Counted from the first letter of the stretch, positions 1-7,847 are shown. The stretch is 26,895 nucleotides of DNA from JBBRLA01 sp038231615 (GCA_038231615.1 JBBRLA010000020.1:1-26895), one strand, 5' to 3'. Numbers and translations: made by a program. The notes: a model not told the origin generated them from the sequence alone.

Positions 1-9
1 AGAGGCCAC

Positions 10-636
10 ATGAACACCCTGTACTACGCACCCGGCACCGCCAGCATGGTCGTGCACTGGCTCTTGATCGAGCTCGAAGTCCCCCATGAGCTGCGCCAGC
101 TCGACACCGCAACCGGCGAGCAGAAATCGCCGGATTATCTGAAGCTGAACCCGGCCGGCGTGGTGCCAACGCTGGTGATCGATGGACAGCCGATCTGCGA
201 GGCCGCCGCCATCTCGCTGCACCTGGCCGACCTGTGCGCCCAGGCCAAGCTGGCGCCCCCGCCGGGCACCCCGGATCGAGCGCGCTACTACCAGTGGATG
301 TTTTTCATGGCCAACACCCTCCAGCCGGCTTATCGCGCCTGGTTCTATCCCGACGAGCCCGCGGGAGGCGAGCATGCCGAGGCGGCGAAGGCCCACGCCA
401 GAACGCGCATCGAGGGCGCCTGGGAGCGGGTCGCGGAGCACCTCAGTGCAGGCGGCCCGTATGTGCTGGGGGAACGCATCTCGACCGCCGACTTCATGAT
501 GACCATGCTGATGCGCTGGTCGCGCAACATGCCCCGGCCCACGGACACATGGCCGGCGCTGCGGGCCCATGCGCAGCGGATGAAGGCCCGCCCGGGTTTC
601 ATGGAACTCTATGCGCGCGAGGGGCTGACCGACTGA
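10..636 (+). CDS. Glutathione S-transferase family protein
   Basis: Predicted cytosolic enzyme of 208 residues, the usual size for a bacterial GST, which conjugates glutathione to electrophiles or performs related thiol chemistry. The N-terminal thioredoxin-like half carries NPAGVVPTL around residue 47, including the cis-Pro loop, followed by the ICEAAAI segment where many GSTs have E-S for glutathione binding; here the Ser is Ala. The helical C-terminal half has the N-capping box GERISTADF near residue 153. The ATG is preceded by agagg at a suitable distance, although the window begins only nine bases upstream, so operon context on the left cannot be seen. No signal peptide. The substrate cannot be told. 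The family call is firm; the subclass is not. Confidence 0.93.
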   Translation: MNTLYYAPGTASMVVHWLLIELEVPHELRQLDTATGEQKSPDYLKLNPAGVVPTLVIDGQPICEAAAISLHLADLCAQAKLAPPPGTPDRARYYQWMFFMANTLQPAYRAWFYPDEPAGGEHAEAAKAHARTRIEGAWERVAEHLSAGGPYVLGERISTADFMMTMLMRWSRNMPRPTDTWPALRAHAQRMKARPGFMELYAREGLTD

Positions 637-778
637 TCGATTGGTCGATTGACCCTGGGCCGTCGGCGCTAGCGTTTCTACAGCGCAAACCACTCCACCG
701 GGGAAAAACCCCCACTTGCCCGGACCCGGCCTGCCGCCTACGTTTGCGATCACGTCGGGTCCAAAAAGGAGAGGTTCA

Positions 779-2335
779 ATGCCAACGCCCTGGTTGCCCC
801 CGTGGCGCATCGCGCTTCTCATCGCCGCCTGGGCGATCCTCCCTGGCTGCAACCACGAGTTATCCGGTGGTGACGAGGATGCTGACAACGAGGTCACAGT
901 CCAGACCGCCGCGGGCCGCTGCGGGGTCGAGCGCTGGGCGGTAAAGACCGGGACCGACCCGGACGTCGGCAAGGTCAACCTGGTGCCGGTAGGCAATACC
1001 ATCGGCGCGCTTGGCGCACTGCCCGTGCCCACGTCGTTCCCGGCCAGCGGGCGGATCGCCCCCACGGAGCTGGAAACCATCCTCCTGACCAACGTCACCC
1101 TGACCCAGTACAAGCTGGAAACCGACAGCGACTATCACCTGGTGGTGGTCGATGGGTCGAAGTCCATGATCGTCGAGATCCCGCTGCCCGGCTGCGTGGG
1201 CGCGGGCGGCCCCTTGGGCGCCGGAATCACCGCGGCGCGGGCGGCGTTCGACGCCAAGCTGACCGCGACCCCCAGCTTCCAGACGGCCAACGTGCCGGTG
1301 ACGGTCACCGGCGTCGCCTTCTTGGACGTGCCCCACGGACAGACCGGCAAGGCGCCCAACGCCATCGAGCTGCACCCGGTGCTGAGCATCTGCTTGGGTA
1401 AGGACTGCTCCGCCGGCGGCCCACCGCCTCCTGCCCCGCCCGCTGCTCCCCCCCCGGCCCCGCCACCCCCTGTCCCAGACCTGGGCACCGGCGGCGCTCA
1501 CATCAAGACGGTGTTCCTGATCCTCATGGAGAACACCAACTGGTCGCAGGTCAAAGGATCCAGCTCCGCGCCTTATATCAATGGCACGCTCTTGCCCATG
1601 GCGGCTCACGCGGAACATTATCAGAACCCGCCGGGCAACCACCCCAGCGAGCCAAACTACCTGTGGCTGGAGGCCGGCACCAACTTCGGCATCACCAATG
1701 ACAACCCCCCAAGCAGCAACCACCAGAGCACCACCGCGCACCTGGTCACCCTGATGAAGAAGGCCGGGGTCACCTGGCGGGCCTACGAGGAAGACGTCCC
1801 CGGCACCAACTGCCCCCTGACCAACGTCAACAAGTTCGCCCCCAAGCACCTGCCGATGGTCTTCTTCGACGACGTGACCAACACCAACAGCGCGTCCTCG
1901 GCGGAATGTATCGCCCACGTCCGGCCGTACCCGCAGCTCGCGACCGACCTTTTCGGCCACACCACGGCGCAGTACAACTTCATCACCCCCAACCTGTGCA
2001 ACGACATGCACAACCTGACCGGCTGCGCCAAGTCGGACCACATCCGCAACGGGGACAACTGGCTGGCGACCGAGGTCCCAAAAATCCTGGCATCGGCGGC
2101 CTACGCCGACCACGGTGCCCTCTTCATCACCTGGGACGAGAGCGAGGGCGGCGACGTCCCCATCGGGATGATCGTCCTGTCCCCCGACGGCAAGGGCCAC
2201 GGCTACAGCAACACCATCCCCTACACCCACAGTTCCACGCTGCGGACCCTGCAGGAGATCTTCGGGATCACGCCGCTCTTGGGCGACGCGGCCCACGCCA
2301 CCGACCTCGCCGACCTGTTCACTTCGTTCCCATAG
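779..2335 (+). CDS. Lipoprotein phosphoesterase (PF04185-like) with extra N-terminal domain
   Basis: The start is the ATG behind a strong aaggagagg Shine-Dalgarno, not the in-frame ATG 63 bases upstream, giving 518 residues. A signal peptide ends in the lipobox LPGC, so it is a predicted lipoprotein. Residues about 38-200 form a domain I have seen upstream of various secreted bacterial enzymes but cannot name (motifs ERWAVKTGTD, KLETDSDYHLV, IELHPVL). A proline-rich linker follows. The C-terminal half is a phosphoesterase of the acid phosphatase/phospholipase C group: VFLILMENTNW with the metal-ligand E-N pair, HPSEPNYLWLEAG, PNLCNDMHN and ITWDESEGGD, all in the family's order. Likely hydrolyses phosphate esters at the envelope. 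The specific substrate is unknown. The gene stands alone between the GST and a convergent broken gene. Confidence 0.88.
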   Translation: MPTPWLPPWRIALLIAAWAILPGCNHELSGGDEDADNEVTVQTAAGRCGVERWAVKTGTDPDVGKVNLVPVGNTIGALGALPVPTSFPASGRIAPTELETILLTNVTLTQYKLETDSDYHLVVVDGSKSMIVEIPLPGCVGAGGPLGAGITAARAAFDAKLTATPSFQTANVPVTVTGVAFLDVPHGQTGKAPNAIELHPVLSICLGKDCSAGGPPPPAPPAAPPPAPPPPVPDLGTGGAHIKTVFLILMENTNWSQVKGSSSAPYINGTLLPMAAHAEHYQNPPGNHPSEPNYLWLEAGTNFGITNDNPPSSNHQSTTAHLVTLMKKAGVTWRAYEEDVPGTNCPLTNVNKFAPKHLPMVFFDDVTNTNSASSAECIAHVRPYPQLATDLFGHTTAQYNFITPNLCNDMHNLTGCAKSDHIRNGDNWLATEVPKILASAAYADHGALFITWDESEGGDVPIGMIVLSPDGKGHGYSNTIPYTHSSTLRTLQEIFGITPLLGDAAHATDLADLFTSFP

Positions 2336-2340
2336 CCGGG

Positions 2341-2657
2341 TCAGGGCAAAGACGCGGCACGGCGCTTTTTGGGCGGTGCTGCGCTTTTTGGGCGGCGCTG
2401 CGCCGTCTTCCAGGCAAGCGTCAGGGCGTCCGCCAGTTCCTCCTCGGTCAGCGCCGAAAGCGTGCACACGGTCGAGCCCATCCTGCCCCATCCGCCCGAG
2501 ACTGGCGCGTACGCTTGGGGTGCACGCATGCAGCGAAACTCCTGCTCGTCCAACGAGAAGACCAGGTTGGCGGTCTTGCGGCGCGATCGAAGTGCGGCGC
2601 CTCCCGGGTGCATTCAAGGGACAGCGCAATGCGGCGCAGATCATCTCCATGTGCCAT
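2341..2657 (-). pseudogene. MmcQ/YjbR-family protein, frameshifted with an internal deletion
   Basis: Two minus-strand reading frames together resemble one MmcQ/YjbR protein. The first, from the ATG at 2657 (aaagga upstream), reads MAHGDDLRRIALSL...EAPHFDRAA, the typical family start. The frame then shifts, and the match resumes as RKTANLVFSLDEQEF...SGGWGRMGST...LTEEELADALTLAW, the family's C-terminal half, ending at 2341. The segment normally between them (FRV-x-GKIFATL and the next strand, roughly a dozen residues) is missing at the junction near 2575-2590. No single frame covers both halves, and a 90-residue piece starting at 2613 would lack the N-terminal strand. The family identification comes from memory of its motifs. 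A sequencing error could explain the frameshift but not the missing strand. Confidence 0.6.
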
Positions 2658-2764
2658 CGCGATCGCCGGTCCTTTCGCCAGCGATAACAACACAGGTCGC
2701 GTCGGCGGACAAGCCCCGGGCGTCCGGGTTTGAAATCGTGCGGCCCGGGGGTACTCTCTTTTGC

Positions 2765-3463
2765 ATGCCGCATCGCCCTTCGCCGCGCCCGGTCTTTCGC
2801 GCTGCCCTGTGCCGGGTGCTGCTTTGGGCCTGCAAGGCGCCGCCGGTCATCGCCGCCATGGCGGTCCTGCTGGTAATCGGGGAACGGACCAAAGGGGCCG
2901 CGGAAGACCTGGCAGGTGGCGCGGGACCGGAGATCTCGGTATCCATCGTGGTGGCGCTGGACGGCGGTCAGCCCGTGGTCGACCCGGCCTGGGTGGATGG
3001 GCAAATCGCGGAGGCCAACCGGCTTTACGCAAGCATCCCGCTCCGCTTCCGTCGGGTCTCGCTGGCGTCAGCGAGCTGGCTCGCGGCCCATGTGGATACG
3101 CGGGAGGATCGGGACCGCGCGTCGGGGCGCCTGGTGCATGGCGCCATTAACCTGCGGGTGGCCGCATCCCTGATGGATGTCGACGAACCGGGTCGGGTGC
3201 GCCGCGGCGTCCACTGGCACCTGCGCGCCGATCGCCGCCGCCACTGCATCATCCTGTCCTCCATCGCGGCCCCGCAGGTCCTGGCCCACGAGCTGGGGCA
3301 CTTTTTCGGGAACGGCCACAGTGAGGTCACCGACAACCTGATGAGCTACTCGCGGGCGAACGGGCCCCTGTTTCTTGATGCCGCGCAGGTGGCTCAGGTG
3401 CGGCGCACGCTGAAGTCCTATCTGCATTCGCGCGAACTGGCCCAGCCAGTCGAGCCAAGATGA
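2765..3463 (+). CDS. Metzincin-type zinc metalloprotease, signal-anchored or secreted
   Basis: A 232-residue protein. The N-terminus has several Arg and then a hydrophobic stretch (about residues 26-39, VIAAMAVLLVIG), suggesting export or an N-terminal membrane anchor. The catalytic motif HELGHFFGNGH at 175-185 matches the metzincin consensus HExxHxxGxxH, with three His zinc ligands and the Glu base, and NLMSY at 191-195 is a good Met-turn. The region before it (INLRVAASL, IILSSIAAPQVLAHE) fits the strand and active-site helix of a small zincin. The ATG was chosen because it directly precedes the signal-like segment; longer in-frame starts run over the broken YjbR gene. The Shine-Dalgarno is weak. 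No pro-domain is evident. The substrate is unknown. Confidence 0.82.
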   Translation: MPHRPSPRPVFRAALCRVLLWACKAPPVIAAMAVLLVIGERTKGAAEDLAGGAGPEISVSIVVALDGGQPVVDPAWVDGQIAEANRLYASIPLRFRRVSLASASWLAAHVDTREDRDRASGRLVHGAINLRVAASLMDVDEPGRVRRGVHWHLRADRRRHCIILSSIAAPQVLAHELGHFFGNGHSEVTDNLMSYSRANGPLFLDAAQVAQVRRTLKSYLHSRELAQPVEPR

Positions 3464-3530
3464 CGACGCACAGCAACCGGGCGGCGTCCGATGGGAAGTG
3501 GCAGTTGTGCCCACCAGATTTCTTCGCCAA

Positions 3531-3571
3531 CAGCGGACCTCTTTTTTGGCTTCCATGCCAGTTTATGGGGG
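3531..3571. repeat. Single copy of the 41-bp repeat found in tandem at 8041
   Basis: This stretch (cagcggacctcttttttgg, then c-ttccatgccagtttatgg) closely matches the unit present three times at 8041-8163. It lies right beside the left arm of the inverted repeat at 3568-3674 and is noncoding. Confidence 0.7.
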
Positions 3572-3674
3572 TGTGCTTCTGGAGTCGAGCCTCCGACGAG
3601 AACCCGAGACGATCGTTATGTTGATTGATCCCCCTGCGAGAGAACACCGACGGGCTCGTCCAGAAGCACACCCC
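3568..3674. repeat. 107-bp inverted-repeat element (MITE-like or hairpin)
   Basis: The left arm ggggtgtgcttctgga (3568-3583) is perfectly complementary to tccagaagcacacccc (3659-3674). Pairing continues inwards as cgagcc with ggctcg after a two-base bulge, so the arms are about 22 bp around a spacer of about 60 bp. A 28-bp copy of the left arm region (3571-3598) recurs at 5352-5379 with one mismatch. The element has no plausible gene of its own and ends just before the stop of the beta-barrel gene at 3684, so it could act in that transcript's 3' end. It could also be a small mobile element; there is no transposase nearby. Confidence 0.65.
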
Positions 3675-3683
3675 ACCCGAGGG

Positions 3684-4667
3684 TCACCACTCGTAGCTCA
3701 ACGCCACCCGCAGGTTGGCGCCGGCGGCTACCAGGCTGGCGCGGAAGGCGGAGTCGAGACCGATGCTCGCGCCCAGGCCGCGGTAGATGCGCCCCGCCAC
3801 GTCGAAGCCGTAGCTGGTGTATTTTACGCAGGCGCCCAGGCCGCTGAACGCCGTCGTGCCCTGGCATACGCTGTCCGGGGCGTCGCGGCTGGCGCTGGTC
3901 AGCAGCGGCTCGATGCCGGCGAGCCGCCCCACAAACCAGAAGCGCTCGATGAAGCGCCAGGGAAACTTGACCCCCAGCTCCAGCTTGTAGCTGAAGTCAT
4001 CGGGAAATCCGCGTCCCGCCGGGTCCGCCCGGCTCGCCGTGCGCACCCAGTAGCCCGCCTCGGCCACAAGGTAGTGTTGCAGGGGCCAGCGCCGAACCCC
4101 CCCGAAGGCGTAGCCCAGGGCGGTGCGCACCTCGACGTCGAACTCGCCGTCCCCCGTCGGCAGGCTGCGGGCGACAAAGACCGTGTCGCAGGCTCTGGAC
4201 ACCCCCGCCTGGCACGCGGCCTCGTCCTGTGGGCTGGCCTTGACCTGGGGGTCCCCGGTGGGCAGCCCCACAAAGAGCCCCACGGAGAAGCGTACCGGAT
4301 GGGTCAAAAGCCCCGACCAGGCGCCCACCCGTAGGTCGCCGGTATAGGTGCTGGCGGCGCGGAAGCCATCGACCGGGTTCTGATTCACCAGGGTGGCGTG
4401 GCGCAGCGCCTGATACTCCACCTGCGCGGTCAGCCAGCGGGTGATGATCCCCACTTCGCCATAAAGGGCCACCTGGTGCTGGGTGTAGCTTGACCCAAAC
4501 TGCTCGATGTGGCCGTCGAGCTGGAAGAAGCTGTGCGAGGCGATGCGCGAGTAGTTCAGGTTGACGTAGGCATGGCCCGCGTCGCGGGTCCAGGCCCCCG
4601 CGTGCGCCGCCGCCGGCCACAGAAAAAGGGCCAGCAGCGCCTTGGCAAAGACAAAGGCGGGCCTCAC
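3684..4667 (-). CDS. Outer-membrane beta-barrel protein, coupled to the DM13 gene
   Basis: 327 residues starting at a GTG whose bases overlap the stop of the upstream DM13 gene (GTGA, 4664-4667), a clear sign of translational coupling. A signal peptide ends at AAAHA before GAWTRDAGHAYVN. The mature part is made of alternating amphipathic strands (YVNLNYSR, VALYGEVGIITRWLTAQVEYQ, FSVGLFVGLPTGD, VRTALGYAFGG, YKLELGVKFPW) and ends in Trp (LRVALSYEW), as outer-membrane barrels do for assembly by BAM. Four Cys occur in loops. I do not recognise a named family; it resembles the general porin/transporter-like barrels of Deltaproteobacteria and Myxococcota. Its partner suggests a job linked to an envelope redox or binding protein (inference). 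Confidence 0.8.
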   Translation of the reverse strand: MRPAFVFAKALLALFLWPAAAHAGAWTRDAGHAYVNLNYSRIASHSFFQLDGHIEQFGSSYTQHQVALYGEVGIITRWLTAQVEYQALRHATLVNQNPVDGFRAASTYTGDLRVGAWSGLLTHPVRFSVGLFVGLPTGDPQVKASPQDEAACQAGVSRACDTVFVARSLPTGDGEFDVEVRTALGYAFGGVRRWPLQHYLVAEAGYWVRTASRADPAGRGFPDDFSYKLELGVKFPWRFIERFWFVGRLAGIEPLLTSASRDAPDSVCQGTTAFSGLGACVKYTSYGFDVAGRIYRGLGASIGLDSAFRASLVAAGANLRVALSYEW

Positions 4668-5227
4668 GGCGCCCTCAAGGGGGCGCGGGCGACCTCGATG
4701 GCGAAGGGCTTGCACCACACCCAGACGTAGAGGTTTTGGAAATTGGGGCCGAGGCCAACGAGCGAATAGCTTTGCGCCCCGCTGAGTAGGCGCAGCGGGG
4801 CGATCTCTAGGTCCTGCTTGGAGTCGATGCTGCTACCCAGGGCCGCCCGGGGGGAGAGGTACACCACGGGGCCGGGCACGCCGGAGACGCGGAAGTCCGC
4901 GCCCAGGCGCAGCTCGTAGCTGCCTTCTATCGTGCGGACCACCATCGCGCTGCCCAGGGCCGAATGGCCGCCGCGTCCCTCGAAGGTGCCCAGCGCGACC
5001 ACCTGCTCCACGGCGGCGGCGAGGTCCACGCCGCTCATGTCTGCGCCGCTCAGGTCCGCGGGCCGGCCCTGGTCGGCGGGCTGGCCCTGGTCCGCGAGCG
5101 CGGCCAGGTCGGTGCCGCTACCCAGCCCGGTCCGTTCGTAGGAGAAGTAGGCGTCGCAGCCTGTCGCCAGCGACACTGCGAGAGCGAGGAAGCGCGGAAG
5201 TCCCAGCCGCATGACGGACGCCTTCAT
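4664..5227 (-). CDS. DM13-domain lipoprotein
   Basis: 187 residues from the ATG at 5227. A start at 5212 is equally possible, is preceded by gaagg, and would give a tidier signal peptide (MRLGLPRFLALAVSLATGC). The lipobox LATGC predicts lipidation. A low-complexity linker rich in Ala, Asp, Gln and Gly (DQGQPADQGRPADLSGADM) is followed by a DM13 domain over the last 110 residues: LGTFEGRGGHSALG, YELRLGADFRVSGVPGPVVYLSP and VWVWCKPFAIEVARAPL, with the conserved Cys present. DM13 domains are proposed to act in electron transfer with cytochrome b561/DOMON partners; no such partner is visible here. It is first in a two-gene unit with the overlapping beta-barrel gene. Confidence 0.82.
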   Translation of the reverse strand: MKASVMRLGLPRFLALAVSLATGCDAYFSYERTGLGSGTDLAALADQGQPADQGRPADLSGADMSGVDLAAAVEQVVALGTFEGRGGHSALGSAMVVRTIEGSYELRLGADFRVSGVPGPVVYLSPRAALGSSIDSKQDLEIAPLRLLSGAQSYSLVGLGPNFQNLYVWVWCKPFAIEVARAPLRAP

Positions 5228-5351
5228 CAAGAGACAGTACTACAGATGAGAGAAGGGCTGGCCCGGTTAAGGGCTCGCCAAAAAATTAGTTCCCCATTGC
5301 CGTCGCTGAATCGAAATCTGGCGATTGGCTCGTTGGCCACACTGCCCTGGA

Positions 5352-5379
5352 GTGTACTTCTGGAGTCGAGCCTCCGACG
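5352..5379. repeat. Solo copy of the 28-bp inverted-repeat arm
   Basis: Matches 3571-3598 in 27 of 28 positions (gtgtacttctggagtcgagc, then ctccgacg). It is alone here, without a matching right arm. It lies in the gap 5228-5604, which otherwise holds only the tgcggtactttg repeats and no gene I can support. Confidence 0.7.
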
Positions 5380-5503
5380 GAAGCATCTCTAAGGCTATGT
5401 CGAAATCCGCGCCGGTTGAATCGATCCCGTCGAGCGGTCGTCGAGAGAGAAATACTGGCTACCGATGGCGCTGCCAGGTGTTCTCGGGGTAGGCCGGGGG
5501 CGC

Positions 5504-5535
5504 TGCGGTACTTTGGGCCCCAGTGCGGTACTTTG
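5504..5535. repeat. Two direct copies of tgcggtactttg
   Basis: The 12-mer occurs at 5504-5515 and 5524-5535, 20 bases apart. The second copy, with its context cagtgcggtactttg (5521-5535), recurs exactly at 7986-8000. These copies bracket the AT-rich cassette. Confidence 0.7.
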
Positions 5536-5604
5536 CCGCCTGGTCGGATGGGCAGTGCGGGAGGTTCGATTGGTCGGGCCATCGCCCAGGGGCGGGGTAG
5601 GGCC

Positions 5605-5847
5605 ATGCCGTTGACCCTAACCATCCGGGCGCGGTACGACCGGCATGGTCATATCCTGCGCTGGCGTTCAGTGGCCGGCGCTGACGTGATCGATGTCCGG
5701 GTTTCGCGGGGTGGCTGGTTTTGGGTTACGCCAGCCATATCCGACACCCGGATAGCCGGCCGGCGGTTTGTCCGAGCTGCGGATGGCATGTGGCTGCATC
5801 TGGTCAGTATGGCCAGCGGATGGGGGTTGAGGGCGGTCCCCGCTTAG
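5605..5847 (+). CDS. Small hypothetical protein, FN3-like fold possible
   Basis: 80 residues from the ATG at 5605, which has gggtaggg upstream; a longer in-frame start at 5416 would translate repeat DNA and was not used. The pattern HILRWRSVAGADVIDVRVSRG, W-x-V-T-P and SDTRIAGRRF with the final GWGLRAVPA resembles a fibronectin type III beta-sandwich. In that family the usual reading is L-x-W-x-x-V-x-G-A-x-x-Y-x-V-x-V, then a T-S-x-x-D segment. It has no signal peptide and no recognised partner. It ends 16 bases before the AT-rich pair and has the host's GC-rich codon use, so it may predate the insertion. It could be the remnant of a larger FN3 protein. Confidence 0.45.
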   Translation: MPLTLTIRARYDRHGHILRWRSVAGADVIDVRVSRGGWFWVTPAISDTRIAGRRFVRAADGMWLHLVSMASGWGLRAVPA

Positions 5848-5863
5848 GCTATTCTCGGGACCA

Positions 5864-6355
5864 ATGAGGGCACTTCTCAATCAAAAGTTCAAGTATGGTG
5901 GAGCCTGTCTATTATTTCCTGACTGTCCACCGGAGAACTATGTTGAGATTTACGGAGAGTATTACAGATTTGTGTTCCCATGCGATCCAGAAAAAAGCTT
6001 TAGACCTCCTTACGAGTTAGTTCCGAGGCGAGCCCTAGAAGCAACCGCCGACTGCGGTGGTTGGGCACTGTCGATTTATCAAGACGCGGCGAAGGCACGG
6101 AAGGCGTACGAATACTTATTTAGAAAATTCAAAGAAAGAATGAACGACACTATAGGAGATCACCTTGCCGTTGTCGCAATAGAACTTTCCGATGGTAAAG
6201 CGCAGCCCAAAGCGAGAAAAGATGGGCATATTAACTTCCATGAGTACAGGGATGCTCGTTTAGAAACGAAAATGACGCTTATTGGACCTACCATCGGTCC
6301 TGGAGATTATGATCCGCTGCGCGATAGTGAACAACACGACGAATGCAGGAACTAA
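5864..6355 (+). CDS. Unknown protein, first gene of AT-rich two-gene cassette
   Basis: 163 residues. I do not recognise a family. The N-terminus is beta-rich with aromatic residues (YVEIYGEYYRFVFPCDPEKSF), followed by RALEATADCGGWALSIYQDAAKARKAYEYLFRKF, a likely helix, then VVAIELSDGKAQPKARKDGHINFHEY and a polar tail. It has four Cys, no signal peptide and no membrane segment, so it is probably cytosolic. The stop TAA abuts the ATG of the next gene with no gap, so the two are likely co-translated. Codon use is much more AT-rich than in surrounding genes, pointing to horizontal acquisition. The Shine-Dalgarno is poor. As the proximal gene it may be a small partner of the larger protein (inference). 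Confidence 0.7.
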   Translation: MRALLNQKFKYGGACLLFPDCPPENYVEIYGEYYRFVFPCDPEKSFRPPYELVPRRALEATADCGGWALSIYQDAAKARKAYEYLFRKFKERMNDTIGDHLAVVAIELSDGKAQPKARKDGHINFHEYRDARLETKMTLIGPTIGPGDYDPLRDSEQHDECRN

Positions 6356-7366
6356 ATGATCGACACGTTGAAACCACTGATGTCTCCAATACCTATCTCT
6401 CATTTTCCACATCTGGAAAAGGTTAGAGATTTGATATATTATGATGGTCCATTTTTGTCTGAATATAGAAAAGGAAAGGATACATATTTATATTTTTGGT
6501 GCGGTATATTCGAAGAATGCAATCGATGGTTTCTTTTCCGCGTTGATAGAAGAGATTTGATGGAATATCTGTTCAAGCGGACAACACTACTACAGCTAAT
6601 AAAATACTCTCTCGGTGAATATGTCTACGCGATTGACATCGATTCAGACCTAGAGCACAAGGCCGCATTTCTAATATTCAAAGACGATATACCAGAAATG
6701 TATCTCCCACGCGAAAATTCATATTATGATCCAGACTTGTCAGGCGTGGAAGACTTGGATGAATATGTTCTTTTTGTAAATGAAGAATGGGGATTTGAAG
6801 AACTCCGTGATGTTCCGAAGGAGTATCTTCGAGCTTATTCATTTACGTATTGGATGGGAAACAACGAAAATAAGATTCAATCACGTCGTCCTTTCGGGTA
6901 TGATATATCTGGTAAGGGATTCGTAGTGGCTCATGTATTCCACGGATTGATGAAACAAATTCCAGAAGATGAAAGGCCAGAATTGCAGGAAATTCATATT
7001 GCTTCTCCCGGTCTAATCAAAATCAAAATGGATAGAGAACAGGGGTGCATCATCGCTGGTGCGGTAGACAGATTCTGCGAACAAGCAGAGAGCCTGGGCG
7101 AGCAGGCCAAGGGTCTGGGCAATTGGATTTCGGACAAATCAGAACTCGGACCCCTTGAGGCTATCTCCTTGCTGAAGACAATGGTCTCGCGCATGGGATA
7201 TTTGAAATGGGAAAAATGGCAAACTCTTATTGATTACATCAATCGCGAAGAAAACGAAAAGAAGACAGATGACCTGAAAAACCTGTTCGGTATATTTCTG
7301 TTTTACTATCGAATCATGAAGAAATTGGCGATGTATAAATTGGGCAATAAGATTTCGTTTGCCTAG
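6356..7366 (+). CDS. Unknown protein, possibly DUF6575-like, second gene of AT-rich cassette
   Basis: 336 residues starting right after the previous stop, with aggaac as ribosome site. The N-terminal half (YYDGPFLSEYRKGKDTYLYFWC, NRWFLFRV, LMEYLFKRTTLLQLI, YVYAIDIDSD, IPEMYLPRENSYYDPDLSG) reminds me of the proteins annotated DUF6575, whose members share YYDGP, W-[CV]-D, LFRV and YLP-type motifs; this is from memory and unsure. The C-terminal half is mostly helical (AVDRFCEQAESLGEQAKGLGNW, LLKTMVSRMGYLKWEKWQTLIDYI) and ends with a Lys-rich, aromatic segment. No signal peptide, transmembrane segment or known catalytic motif was seen. Strong AT bias (30% G+C over 6421-6480) marks it as foreign. 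Confidence 0.7.
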   Translation: MIDTLKPLMSPIPISHFPHLEKVRDLIYYDGPFLSEYRKGKDTYLYFWCGIFEECNRWFLFRVDRRDLMEYLFKRTTLLQLIKYSLGEYVYAIDIDSDLEHKAAFLIFKDDIPEMYLPRENSYYDPDLSGVEDLDEYVLFVNEEWGFEELRDVPKEYLRAYSFTYWMGNNENKIQSRRPFGYDISGKGFVVAHVFHGLMKQIPEDERPELQEIHIASPGLIKIKMDREQGCIIAGAVDRFCEQAESLGEQAKGLGNWISDKSELGPLEAISLLKTMVSRMGYLKWEKWQTLIDYINREENEKKTDDLKNLFGIFLFYYRIMKKLAMYKLGNKISFA

Positions 7367-7562
7367 CCTGGCCCAGCCTAGCATCGCCGTCGCTGTCCCC
7401 CCCTCTGTCCCCTCTGTCACCCCCACCTGATACGCTTTCCCTTGCCCGTTATAGCGCCTCAATTCTGAGTCGCTGAGCGAAACGGAGACGACCGGGGCTG
7501 ATGACCCTGGTCGCTCCTAGCCCACCCGAGTGTAATCAGCACCCTGGCGAGGTGGAGGCACG

Positions 7563-7847
7563 ATGCCACAGAACCTGTTGGCGAGCCATGAAAGCCCCGT
7601 TCTCGACGAGCCTATCTTTGTTCTTGGGGGCTGGCTTCAACGCGGTACGGTGAGCTACGACCGGCAAAGGCGCGTTTACGTCTTCACCGGGGAAGACGGC
7701 CAGCGCGTCTCTGCCGACACGCTCCCCAAGCTGGCCGAGCTGCTGGCCGAGAAGCGGCCCCCGCGGCAGATCGCCGTCAACCTCAAGCGCAGAGCGCAGG
7801 ATCCGGTCCATCCACAAGGTTCTCAACGTGGGCGAGTCGGTGACTGA
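7563..7847 (+). CDS. Small hypothetical protein
   Basis: 94 residues with a good ribosome site (ggtggagg five bases before ATG). The core FVLGGWLQRGTVSYDRQRRVYVFTGEDGQRVSADTLPKLAELLAEKRPPRQIAVNL reads as a short beta-sheet with a following helix; the last 20 residues are low-complexity and may be non-native. It returns to host-like GC-rich codon use and sits between the AT-rich cassette and the repeat field. I recognise no family. The region before it (7367-7562) has no gene I can support. Confidence 0.5.
   Translation: MPQNLLASHESPVLDEPIFVLGGWLQRGTVSYDRQRRVYVFTGEDGQRVSADTLPKLAELLAEKRPPRQIAVNLKRRAQDPVHPQGSQRGRVGD

Noticed and set aside
860..3004. A 714-codon minus-strand open frame
   Set aside because: It lies antisense to the phosphoesterase and runs across unrelated genes; no domain is recognisable.
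3498..4334. A 278-codon plus-strand open frame
   Set aside because: Antisense to the signal-peptide-bearing beta-barrel gene and starting in the inverted-repeat element.
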